Shown piece by piece: positions 8,172 through 14,432 of a stretch of DNA of 14,498 nt (positions are counted from its first letter, which is position 1; the number at the start of each line of letters is the position of its first letter). This DNA comes from Acinetobacter sp. (GTDB lineage Bacteria > Pseudomonadota > Gammaproteobacteria > Pseudomonadales > Moraxellaceae), in assembly GCA_030523805.1 (NCBI GenBank), contig JAUNHS010000009.1, positions 8,509 through 23,006 on the forward strand, given 5' to 3'. The position numbers were made by a program, and so were the translations under genes. Under the pieces are notes generated by a model. That model was given only the letters and a program-made list of their open reading frames with translations. It ran no database searches and was not told where the DNA came from.

Positions 8172-8207
8172 TGCTAACAATGAAGTTTACAAAGTAGAGT
8201 AGATGTT

Positions 8208-8534
8208 ATGGCAACAACTCAATTTGAAAATGTAACGGCATTGGTAAAATCAAATGTCTATTTTTCTGGTTTATGTGTCAGCCACACCATTCTTTTGGCA
8301 GATGGTACACGAAAAACTTTAGGCGTACTTTTACCAAATCCTGCTGGGGAAGCGTTAGTTTTTAATACTCAAGTGGCAGAGCGTATGGAAATTACATCTG
8401 GCGAATGTTGGGTGCGTATTGGCGATAAAAAAGAGTTATTCCAAGCGGGGCAATCTTTTTATGTGGCAGGAAATAGCCAATTTAGCGTAGAATTAAGCGA
8501 TGTTGTAGATTATATTTGCCATTATGAAGGCTAA
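8208..8534 (+). CDS. ppnP: Pyrimidine/purine nucleoside phosphorylase PpnP (YaiE family)
   Basis: PpnP is a small cupin-fold enzyme that phosphorolytically cleaves several purine and pyrimidine nucleosides to base and ribose 1-phosphate. The 108-residue sequence aligns by eye with E. coli PpnP: NVYFSG near residue 16, KTLGVLLPN where the enzyme has its VGVM region, the ERMEITSGECWV core strand, FQAGQSFYVAGNSQFSVEL, and the terminal DYICHY. It has about 12-14 extra N-terminal residues compared with the E. coli protein. It stands alone with its own promoter and a strong terminator. Purine-rich bases (AGTAGAG) lie about 9 nt upstream of the start. Identification rests on motif order; enzymatic activity is inferred. 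Confidence 0.9.
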   Translation: MATTQFENVTALVKSNVYFSGLCVSHTILLADGTRKTLGVLLPNPAGEALVFNTQVAERMEITSGECWVRIGDKKELFQAGQSFYVAGNSQFSVELSDVVDYICHYEG

Positions 8535-8553
8535 AAATTACACATGGCATGAT

Positions 8554-8581
8554 AAAAAAGGCGAGCATAGCTCGCTTTTTT
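8554..8581. terminator. Bidirectional terminator between ppnP and phoR
   Basis: A GC-rich stem GCGAGC (8561-8566) pairs with GCTCGC (8570-8575), flanked by an A-run on the left and a T-run on the right that extend the helix. It serves the convergent ends of ppnP (+) and phoR (-). Confidence 0.9.
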
Positions 8582-8632
8582 GTTGGGTCATTTTTGTCAT
8601 TTAAGCCATATTTTAGCGTAAGCATTTCTACA

Positions 8633-10042
8633 TTAGCGATCAATAAAATCCACCGTTTGCTCTTGTGTGGTAAAGGTGCGATGCTTTGGAAAAATCACTT
8701 TAAATAGTGAACCTTGCCCTTCATGAGATTGAATTTCCAGACGTGCATCATGTTGAATTAAAACGTGTTTTACAATGGCTAAACCCAAACCTGTACCACC
8801 TGTTAAGCGACTGCGTGCGGTATCTACACGGTAAAAACGCTCCGTCAAACGTGGCAAATGTTCGGCACTAATGCCAATGCCAGTATCTTGTACCGAAAAA
8901 AATGCACCATCTTCATGGTCGTGCCAACCAATGGTAATTGTCCCACCTTGTGGTGTATATTTAATCGCATTGGTAATTAAGTTATTGAATGCACTGGTTA
9001 ATTCGGCTTCTGTGCCTAACACATCGCAATGGCTATCAATATCTAAATGCAAAGTATGACCATAATCCACATTGTAGGCTTGGGCATCGTCAAATAAATG
9101 GTTCATCAAATTTGGCATTTCTACCAATTGCTGCTGCTTTTTAATATTTGGATTTTCCAAGTTAGAGAGTAACAATAAATCATTGACCAATGCCGTCATG
9201 CGTTTGGTTTGTGATTGCATTTGATTAAACGCACGCTCCCAACGTTGGGGCAAATCATCTTGCTCTTTAAAGGTTTCAATATAACCGCTCAAAACTGTTA
9301 AAGGTGTTCGCAATTCATGCGATACATTATCTACAAAATCCTTTCGCATTTGCTCTAGGTTGTGAATGCGAGTAATATCATCAGCAATAATTAGCCGATG
9401 CTCTTCACCAAAATCGGTAATTTTCAGTTGAATATAACGATTTTGATATTCTGGACACAGCATTTTGATGCCATCAGGATAAAAATCGGCATTTTGCAAA
9501 TAATCTGAAAATTGTGAATTGTTTAAAATGTCATCAATTTTTTGCGATTGATGCGATTGCTCAATGGCTAACAAATCTACCGCCGTGAGATTGCTCCATT
9601 CAATTTCATAATGATGATTGATGAGTACAATGGCTTGGCTCAAATTTTTGAGTGATTGTTGTGTTTTTTCAATCAGTTGCGTAATGTGCTGTTGCGACTG
9701 TAATTGTGTTTGCAATTCTTGATGGCGTGCAGCTTGTACATTTTCTGCGAGCATTCGCCATACGCCCCATAAATAGGGCGGTTGCTGTGGGTTATTTTGA
9801 TTAATCCAATGATTTAAAAAGAATAATGAACAAATTTGTAAGCTAAAAAAGATGATAAAGGCAATGGCAATGCACCACCAGATTTGCTCTACGATAATTC
9901 CTATCGCAACAGCAATCAGAATAAAAAATAAAAGCTGTGATAAATCTTGTTTGACAAAAATTTTAAAACTTTGCCACAAGCCTAAAGTGGCTTGTGGTGG
10001 TTGCTGTGGTGTTTTGGGTGGTGTCAGTAGGTTTGAAGGCAT
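8633..10042 (-). CDS. phoR: Phosphate regulon sensor histidine kinase PhoR
   Basis: PhoR senses phosphate status through the Pst transporter and phosphorylates PhoB. The 469-residue protein has two closely spaced N-terminal membrane helices (about 36-53 and 55-76) with hardly any periplasmic loop, as in typical PhoR. A linker/coiled coil (about 97-135) and a PAS domain (about 133-225) follow. The HisKA motif DNVSHELRTPLTVLSGY places the phospho-accepting histidine at 242. The ATPase domain shows the N box (NLITNAIKYTP), G1 (QDTGIGIS), F box (ERFYRVD) and G2 (GGTGLGLAIVKH). The ATG lies 9 nt after the phoB stop, with no obvious ribosome site of its own, so translation is probably coupled to phoB. 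The N-terminal ~25 residues are rich in Pro and Gln. Confidence 0.95.
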   Translation of the reverse strand: MPSNLLTPPKTPQQPPQATLGLWQSFKIFVKQDLSQLLFFILIAVAIGIIVEQIWWCIAIAFIIFFSLQICSLFFLNHWINQNNPQQPPYLWGVWRMLAENVQAARHQELQTQLQSQQHITQLIEKTQQSLKNLSQAIVLINHHYEIEWSNLTAVDLLAIEQSHQSQKIDDILNNSQFSDYLQNADFYPDGIKMLCPEYQNRYIQLKITDFGEEHRLIIADDITRIHNLEQMRKDFVDNVSHELRTPLTVLSGYIETFKEQDDLPQRWERAFNQMQSQTKRMTALVNDLLLLSNLENPNIKKQQQLVEMPNLMNHLFDDAQAYNVDYGHTLHLDIDSHCDVLGTEAELTSAFNNLITNAIKYTPQGGTITIGWHDHEDGAFFSVQDTGIGISAEHLPRLTERFYRVDTARSRLTGGTGLGLAIVKHVLIQHDARLEIQSHEGQGSLFKVIFPKHRTFTTQEQTVDFIDR

Positions 10043-10051
10043 GAGAGCGGT

Positions 10052-10750
10052 TTAATCCAACTTGGTTGAAAAACGATAACCTGTGCCACGCACGGTTTGT
10101 ACAAAGCAATCTACGCCAAAAGGTTCTAAAATTTTGCGTAAACGACGAATATGTACATCAATGGTACGGTCTTCAATATACACATTGCCCCCCCATACAT
10201 GGTCTAATAATTGCGAACGTGTATAGGCACGCTCAGGGTGTGTCATAAAAAAGAGTAATAAACGATATTCGGTTGGCCCAATATCAATGGCTTTTTGCTC
10301 AAAATAAACACGCTGGCTTGCAGGCTCAAGGCTTAAACCTTGAAATTCGATCACTTTATTGGTGTGGTTGATATTTGAACGACGCAAAACCGCTTTAATC
10401 CGAGAAATTAATTCTCTCGTTGAAAATGGTTTGGTCATATAATCATCTGCACCTGCATCAAAACCTTGAACTTTTTGGTCTTCTTCACCTTTTGCCGTAA
10501 GCATAATGACAGGAATTTCTGCCACACTTTCATTGGATTTTAACTGACGGCATAGCTCTATACCACTCATGCCCCCAGGGAGCATCCAATCCAGTAAAAT
10601 GAGTGTAGGGCGTTGATCTACAATAATATTGTAGGCTTGTTGCGTATTTTCTGCTTCTAAACATTGAAAGCCAGCCAAATCCAATGCGGTAATAATCATT
10701 TCCCGAATAGGTTGTTCATCATCTACAACTAAAATATAATCCTGCGACAT
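10052..10750 (-). CDS. phoB: Phosphate regulon response regulator PhoB
   Basis: PhoB is an OmpR-type DNA-binding regulator that activates phosphate-starvation genes when phosphorylated by PhoR. The protein is 232 residues. The receiver domain has VDDE (acidic pocket, about 9-12), the phospho-acceptor Asp54 in [14 protein letters not shown] with the conserved Thr, and MTKPFS with the conserved Lys. The winged-helix domain contains [27 protein letters not shown] and ends with [13 protein letters not shown] chose ATG 10750, since AGGGG sits about 9 nt upstream and the length fits; an in-frame ATG at 10801 would add 17 residues and lies inside the leader hairpin. It is preceded by a Pho box, indicating positive autoregulation. 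Confidence 0.97.
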   Translation of the reverse strand: MSQDYILVVDDEQPIREMIITALDLAGFQCLEAENTQQAYNIIVDQRPTLILLDWMLPGGMSGIELCRQLKSNESVAEIPVIMLTAKGEEDQKVQGFDAGADDYMTKPFSTRELISRIKAVLRRSNINHTNKVIEFQGLSLEPASQRVYFEQKAIDIGPTEYRLLLFFMTHPERAYTRSQLLDHVWGGNVYIEDRTIDVHIRRLRKILEPFGVDCFVQTVRGTGYRFSTKLD

Positions 10751-10787
10751 AGACTTACCCCTAGTGAATGCTAAAATATAGCGATCG

Positions 10788-10809
10788 TTTAGCGTCATCA
10801 TACGCTAAA
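10788..10809 (-). repeat. Inverted repeat in the phoB leader
   Basis: TTTAGCGT (10788-10795) and ACGCTAAA (10802-10809) are perfect reverse complements separated by 6 nt. The hairpin would form in the phoB 5' leader, some 4 nt after the expected transcription start and 38 nt before the ATG. No U-run follows. It could be an operator or an mRNA-stabilising structure. Confidence 0.55.
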
Positions 10810-10819
10810 ATGCTGCTCT

Positions 10820-10853
10820 AGTCTAATCATCAAACATGACGATTATATGACAA
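10820..10853 (-). promoter_or_regulatory. Pho box and -10 of the phoBR promoter
   Basis: Read on the minus strand, 10853-10836 is TTGTCAT-ATAA-TCGTCAT, two 7-bp repeats separated by 4 bp. Against the Pho-box repeat CTGTCAT, matches are 6 of 7 and 5 of 7. Ten bp further on is TAGACT (10825-10820), a 4-of-6 match to the -10. This is the arrangement of known PhoB-activated promoters, in which the Pho box replaces the -35. It points to PhoB activating its own operon. Confidence 0.75.
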
Positions 10854-10972
10854 ATTGTGTATAAAACGATAGAAATAGACCATTAAGCAAAAAAATCGTA
10901 TAGAAAAACAGCATGGATGATGCACGACAGCGTGGAGCAAATATGCCAATTGCTTGGCAAAATAGCAGCAAA

Positions 10973-10998
10973 GCCATTTATTTTGTAAAATAAATAGC
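10973..10998. repeat. AT-rich palindrome upstream of the LuxR-type regulator
   Basis: ATTTATTTT (10976-10984) and AAAATAAAT (10987-10995) are perfect inverted repeats around a 2-bp centre; after one mismatch the symmetry continues with GC/GC to 10973 and 10998. The near-zero loop suits a dimeric protein site better than an RNA hairpin. No binding protein is known to me. Confidence 0.4.
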
Positions 10999-11141
10999 AA
11001 AAAACAGTCATCTAGGCATATCATTCAGTCTCATACTAAGGTAGAATAAAGCGAGTTTATAAATAAACGATGTGCATGGATGAAGATCTTCTTCCTAGCC
11101 AAATGTTTTTAAAAATGACATTAAGCCGAGTTGTCTATAAT

Positions 11142-11795
11142 ATGAATGTTTTAATTGTTGATGATCATCCACTGTTTCGCCATGCTTTGATTCAAGCTGT
11201 GCGTTACAACTTTCCACAAGTCAATATTACAGAAGTTTCTACGGCTAACGATTTATACACACGCCTTGAAGAAAGTGATGAACCTGATCTGATTTTGTTA
11301 GATTTGAATTTGCCTGGTGCGTCAGGTTTTTCAGCCTTGGTTCATATTCGTGCACATTATCCAATGTTGCCTGTCATTATTGTATCGGCACATGAAGAAG
11401 CCAGTATTATCCAACGTGCAATTGCACATGGGGCAATGGGCTATATTCCAAAATCAGCTCACCCAAATCAAATTGGTAGTGCCATTCGTGAAGTGTTAGA
11501 TGGTGAAATTTGGTTGCCACAGCACGTTGCAGGGCAGCATTTTGACCCAAGAGCCAATGATGAAACAGCATTAGCTGAAAAAATCCAATCATTAACGCAG
11601 CAGCAATTCCGAGTATTGATGATGGTGGCAGAAGGTATGCTCAACAAACAAATTGGTTATACTTTAGGCGTTTCAGAAGCGACAATTAAAGCTCACGTTA
11701 CAGCGATTTTTAAGAAATTGGGCGTGCAAAACCGTACGCAAGCTGTATTGGCAATTCAAGCCTTAAATATTGATGACAAAAGCAAAATGATTTAA
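11142..11795 (+). CDS. NarL/FixJ-type response regulator (LuxR HTH), orphan
   Basis: The 217-residue protein is a two-domain transcription regulator. The receiver has the acidic pair D7/D8 in LIVDDHP, the phospho-acceptor Asp54 in LILLDLNLPG, Ser82 in place of the usual Thr, and Lys104 in YIPKS. The C-terminal LuxR/GerE helix-turn-helix spans about 152-210 (LTQQQFRVLMMVAEG, NKQIGYTLGVSEATIKAHVTAIFKKLGV, NRTQAVLA). I prefer ATG 11142 because MNVLIVDDHPLF is the normal N-terminus for this family. Upstream in-frame ATGs at 11070 and 11076 would add about 22-24 unrelated residues; no good ribosome site favours any. No kinase gene adjoins; the nearest unassigned kinase is the soluble one at 13010-14317. 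A strong terminator follows. Target genes are unknown. Confidence 0.9.
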   Translation: MNVLIVDDHPLFRHALIQAVRYNFPQVNITEVSTANDLYTRLEESDEPDLILLDLNLPGASGFSALVHIRAHYPMLPVIIVSAHEEASIIQRAIAHGAMGYIPKSAHPNQIGSAIREVLDGEIWLPQHVAGQHFDPRANDETALAEKIQSLTQQQFRVLMMVAEGMLNKQIGYTLGVSEATIKAHVTAIFKKLGVQNRTQAVLAIQALNIDDKSKMI

Positions 11796-11820
11796 ATATC
11801 ATCTTGATTTTAGACAATAA

Positions 11821-11850
11821 AAAAACCTATGTGTCATACATAGGTTTTTT
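11821..11850. terminator. Bidirectional terminator after the LuxR-type regulator
   Basis: AAAAACCTATGT (11821-11832) pairs perfectly with ACATAGGTTTTT (11838-11849), a 12-bp stem with a 5-nt loop, ending in a T-run and flanked by an A-run. It serves the regulator (+) and the small membrane protein gene (-), which converge here. Confidence 0.9.
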
Positions 11851-11865
11851 GTTTGCTTAATTTGT

Positions 11866-12006
11866 TTAAGCCATTAAATGACTATAAGCACAGTATAAAT
11901 ACGCCAATACCGCAAAAGCAACGAGTGGTGCAGCAATTTTAGCCCATGTTGGCTCTTTGACTGGTGGCAATTCAATGTGTACATGGTGGTCATCATGATG
12001 AGCCAT
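11866..12006 (-). CDS. Small single-pass membrane protein with His-rich N-terminus
   Basis: I do not recognise this gene. It encodes 46 residues: a histidine/aspartate-rich start (MAHHDDHHVH), a short Pro/Glu linker (about 11-20), TWAKIAAPLVAF and a hydrophobic segment (about 24-42) that would span the membrane once, then YSHLMA. The case for a real gene is the AGGAGA ribosome site 6-8 nt before the ATG, among the best in the window, a sensible protein with a linker and helix, and a terminator just after the stop. A Lys before the helix suggests the N-terminus stays in the cytoplasm. The His-rich start could bind a metal, and proteins of this size often act as small subunits of membrane complexes; both are inferences. 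It follows the YcxB-like gene by 66 nt and may share its transcript. Confidence 0.75.
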   Translation of the reverse strand: MAHHDDHHVHIELPPVKEPTWAKIAAPLVAFAVLAYLYCAYSHLMA

Positions 12007-12072
12007 GACGGTCTCCTTTTATGCAAATGGTTAATTCAATCATGCGTGAAAAATCAATGATGAATACATCAA

Positions 12073-12633
12073 TTATAAACTTTTCGCAACACCTACAGAT
12101 TCATTTAAATGCTTACGAATGGTCGCAAAAGGGAATTGTTTGCTATCCATACGCTTTGGCAATAAATAAGCCCCTTGCTGACCTTTTACCGTGAAGCTGA
12201 GCATTAAAAATTCTGATGTATCGTACCATTCTTGCACATCTTTCCATGAAATTGTGCCGACACCTTCTTGTAAGCCCATTTTCTGACGCATCACGATGCC
12301 TGTTGGTTGTACACCAAGGCGAATCCCTTGAATATCAGGCACAGGTAATTCATTCATTTGGCGTTTGGCATACCATTCTAAACCAAACTTTTTGGCTAAG
12401 AAAAAGAGTACGACTAAAGCAATCGCCACCCAGCAGAAAATGGTAGAGTAATTTTTTAAGAAAATAATACCAGCAATAGCAAGGGCAACAATTGCACCCA
12501 TAATTATCCATGCTTTGGTACTAAATTTATTACTCGCACGCCAAATAACAAGTTGGGCATGACGCTGTTCAGCTTCTGAGACTTCGTAAGGAACAGGGTT
12601 AAGTGTATAAGCGTAAAGCGTGTTGTTGGTCAT
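12073..12633 (-). CDS. YcxB-like membrane protein
   Basis: The 186-residue protein has a polar N-terminus (1-40), two hydrophobic helices (about 42-59 and 63-81), and a C-terminal cytoplasmic domain (about 105-178). The segment ISWKDVQEWYDTSEFLML followed by an aromatic/Leu strand and LLPKRMDSKQ resembles the YcxB-like domain, in which a W-x-D-I motif and a Pro-Lys strand end are typical. Molecular function is unknown for this family. I chose ATG 12633; the frame continues 18 nt upstream to a TTG at 12651 that has no ribosome site. No strong ribosome site precedes the ATG either. It is upstream of, and perhaps co-transcribed with, the 46-residue membrane protein gene. Family assignment is by eye and moderate. 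Confidence 0.72.
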   Translation of the reverse strand: MTNNTLYAYTLNPVPYEVSEAEQRHAQLVIWRASNKFSTKAWIIMGAIVALAIAGIIFLKNYSTIFCWVAIALVVLFFLAKKFGLEWYAKRQMNELPVPDIQGIRLGVQPTGIVMRQKMGLQEGVGTISWKDVQEWYDTSEFLMLSFTVKGQQGAYLLPKRMDSKQFPFATIRKHLNESVGVAKSL

Positions 12634-12666
12634 AATAGATTGCACATACAATAAAAATATAGATGG

Positions 12667-12675
12667 ATTTTAACA
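12667..12675 (-). promoter_or_regulatory. Candidate extended -10 for the YcxB-like gene
   Basis: On the minus strand TGTTAAAAT (12675-12667) is an extended -10 (TGn plus TAAAAT). Transcription from about 12660 would give a leader of about 27 nt. I find no clear -35. Confidence 0.35.
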
Positions 12676-12802
12676 TTAATTCACAGAAAAAAAAGCAAAA
12701 AGTGTAAAAAATATAAGCAATTATTTATGATGATGTGCAATGAAGTGATGAGATATGAAAATCTAGGGAATAATTGACACAATAAAAAATGAAATCATAG
12801 GC

Positions 12803-12832
12803 AAAAAAATAGCACCCTATAGGTGCTATTTT
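12803..12832 (-). terminator. Terminator of the tRNA-Ser gene
   Basis: On the minus strand AAAATAGCACC pairs with GGTGCTATTTT (plus-strand 12822-12832 and 12806-12816), an 11-bp stem with a 5-nt loop followed by seven T. It lies 8 nt after the tRNA 3' end. Confidence 0.88.
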
Positions 12833-12840
12833 CAAGTATA

Positions 12841-12930
12841 TGGCGGAAGCGGTGAGATTCGAACTCACGGAGGGCGTGAACCCTCGTCGGTTTTCAAGAC
12901 CGGTGCATTAAACCGCTCTGCCACGCTTCC
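12841..12930 (-). tRNA. tRNA-Ser (anticodon UGA)
   Basis: The 90-nt gene folds as a class II tRNA. The acceptor strands GGAAGCG (12930-12924) and CGCTTCC (12851-12845) pair fully, followed by discriminator G and an encoded CCA (12843-12841). The anticodon loop CTTGAAA carries TGA between the CCGGT/ACCGG-type stem, reading UCA codons. The long variable arm ACGAGGGTTCACGCCCTCCG is diagnostic of tRNA-Ser. The T loop GTTCGAATC is normal. The gene stands alone with its own promoter and terminator. Confidence 0.97.
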
Positions 12931-12939
12931 ATGTGGTGC

Positions 12940-12968
12940 ATTATAATCAAGCTGTGGACGATATGCAA
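12940..12968 (-). promoter_or_regulatory. Promoter of the tRNA-Ser gene
   Basis: On the minus strand TTGCAT (12968-12963) is followed after exactly 17 bp by a perfect TATAAT (12945-12940). The expected transcription start falls only a few bases before the mature tRNA 5' end at 12930. Confidence 0.8.
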
Positions 12969-13009
12969 ATTATTTTTAGCTTGCAATGCGTTAAATGATT
13001 AAAATAAAA

Positions 13010-14317
13010 TCATTTATTTGGTAATTTTTCGGTTGGCAATAATACGCTAAAAGTAGAACCTTTACCTTCTTTAGATTGCACTTGAATTTCGCCATGATTT
13101 AAATGTGCAAAACGCTGACATAATGCCAAGCCAAACCCTGTGCCTTTTTCACCTGCTGTGCCTGTAAAGCTAAAGGTCATACGGGGTTGGAATAAATGCT
13201 TTAATTGCTCTTGTGTCATGCCGATGCCATTGTCTTGCACTTGTAAATGCAACGTTTGTTCTATGACTTGTGCGGAAATGCGAATTTCCCCCCGTCCGTC
13301 TGTCGGTGTAAATTTAAGTGCATTAGACACTAAATTTTGCAAGAGCGATGTCATCATATTCATATCGGCATAAACGCTTAAATCTTGTGCGACATCATCA
13401 ATCAAACGGATATTTTTTTGCAATGCCAAAGGTTTGAGTACTTGCAATACAATTTGAATAATTTGCTTGATTTTGAACTGTACAGGGTGATAGACAAAAC
13501 GCCCACCTTCTGCCATAGACCAATGCAACAGACTTTCTAATAATTGATAGGTTGATTGCGATGTTTCGTACAAATAATCAGCAATATTTTGAATGCCCTG
13601 CCGATCCAAATCGTCTAATTCTGTCGCCAATACTTCAGAAAAGCCCAATAATCCATGAAAAGGGGCTCGCAGGTCGTGCGAAATAATGGATAAAAATTTG
13701 GTTTGACTGGCATTTAAGGCTTGTTGTTGTTCATATTGCTCTTGCAACATGGCGTGATGATATTTGAGTTCCAAATATGGCACAAAATTTAAGCAATGCT
13801 CCAATGCCAATTCTTTTTGTAAATCACAAAAAGGCGTATTTTGCTCATCAAAAAATAACACTTGCCCAAATGAACGATTAAAATGGGCTTTGTGTGGTTG
13901 TTGTACGGCTTGTTGAATATTTTGGTGTTGCTGCAACTCAAAACCAATCACACGTTGATAATCGCCATATTGCCGTAATTGTTGCAATACATCTTGATAG
14001 TGGGCGTGCTGTCCATCTAGCTGAATGCTTGAGTAAAATTGGCTCAATGCTGGGTGCAACTGTTTTTGGTCTATCGCCATTAATTCACTTTGTAGCGTGC
14101 CTTGGAGCGATGTTTGCTCTTGCTGTGTGTAGTACCACGCATAAGGGTCATCGTTAAAAATCAGTAAGGCTTGCTTGGCTTGTAAAATTTTGGCGGTAAA
14201 TTGAATAAACGCAAGAATCTTATTGTCTGCTTGTGCAGACATTACGCCCAAGAGCAATGGAAAACGGCAAGCACTGAGCTGTTCCATTTCTTTGAGTTGT
14301 AATTTTTTGAGATTCAT
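13010..14317 (-). CDS. Soluble sensor histidine kinase, glutamine-rich N-terminal sensor
   Basis: The protein (435 residues from ATG 14317) has no membrane segment, so it should act in the cytoplasm. The first ~200 residues look like a divergent GAF-type sensor domain (AKILQAKQALLIF, then VIGFELQQ, FGQVLFFDEQ and a closing helix) and are unusually rich in Gln. A HisKA domain follows with FLSIISHDLRAPFHGLLGF, phospho-acceptor His near residue 214. The ATPase domain has the N box (LVSNALKFTPTDG), G1 (VQDNGIGM) and G2 (GEKGTGFGLALC). It has no attached receiver domain. An in-frame ATG at 14323 is equally possible; neither has a strong ribosome site. The phospho-transfer partner is unknown; the LuxR-type regulator at 11142-11795 is the nearest unpaired candidate. 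Kinase identity is firm, signal unknown. Confidence 0.9.
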   Translation of the reverse strand: MNLKKLQLKEMEQLSACRFPLLLGVMSAQADNKILAFIQFTAKILQAKQALLIFNDDPYAWYYTQQEQTSLQGTLQSELMAIDQKQLHPALSQFYSSIQLDGQHAHYQDVLQQLRQYGDYQRVIGFELQQHQNIQQAVQQPHKAHFNRSFGQVLFFDEQNTPFCDLQKELALEHCLNFVPYLELKYHHAMLQEQYEQQQALNASQTKFLSIISHDLRAPFHGLLGFSEVLATELDDLDRQGIQNIADYLYETSQSTYQLLESLLHWSMAEGGRFVYHPVQFKIKQIIQIVLQVLKPLALQKNIRLIDDVAQDLSVYADMNMMTSLLQNLVSNALKFTPTDGRGEIRISAQVIEQTLHLQVQDNGIGMTQEQLKHLFQPRMTFSFTGTAGEKGTGFGLALCQRFAHLNHGEIQVQSKEGKGSTFSVLLPTEKLPNK

Positions 14318-14353
14318 AAGCATTCAGTTACATAATAAACATATTGAATACAC

Positions 14354-14381
14354 ATTTTACAATAAAATACAAATAAAGCAA
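14354..14381 (-). promoter_or_regulatory. Candidate promoter for the soluble histidine kinase gene
   Basis: On the minus strand TTGCTT (14381-14376) and TAAAAT (14359-14354) are 16 bp apart, matching the consensus at 4 and 5 of 6 positions. A start near 14347 would give a leader of about 25-30 nt. Confidence 0.5.
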
Positions 14382-14432
14382 ATGATTTTGTGAGCGAGTG
14401 CATCGTTTTTATGAAGAGATTGATGGATTTAT

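Larger units (their letters stand above)
10751..11141. other. 391-bp divergent control region between phoB and the LuxR-type regulator
   Basis: No convincing gene lies here; the short open frames lack ribosome sites and family resemblance. From the phoB side it holds the phoB ribosome site, an 8-bp inverted repeat (10788-10809), a -10 element and Pho box (10820-10853), a small hairpin TGCCAA-TTGC-TTGGCA (10944-10959), and an AT-rich palindrome (10973-10998). On the regulator side I see candidate -10 boxes TAGAAT at 11042-11047 and TATAAA at 11058-11063, neither with a good -35. Confidence 0.6.

Noticed and set aside
8002..8207. Possible LexA/SOS box before recN
   Set aside because: I looked for a palindrome of the CTG-N10-CAG kind and saw none; only the direct repeats described above are present.
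8587..8600. Two GTCAT repeats downstream of ppnP as a possible second Pho box
   Set aside because: The repeats start 9 bp apart, not 11, lie just past a terminator between convergent genes, and are not upstream of any gene.
10830..11024. 64-codon - strand open frame in the phoB upstream region
   Set aside because: It has no ribosome site, overlaps the Pho box and palindromes, and reads as low-complexity Cys/Leu/Phe sequence unlike the other proteins here.
12774..12779. Perfect TTGACA as a + strand promoter before the tRNA terminator region
   Set aside because: No acceptable -10 lies 16-18 bp downstream, and no + strand gene follows.
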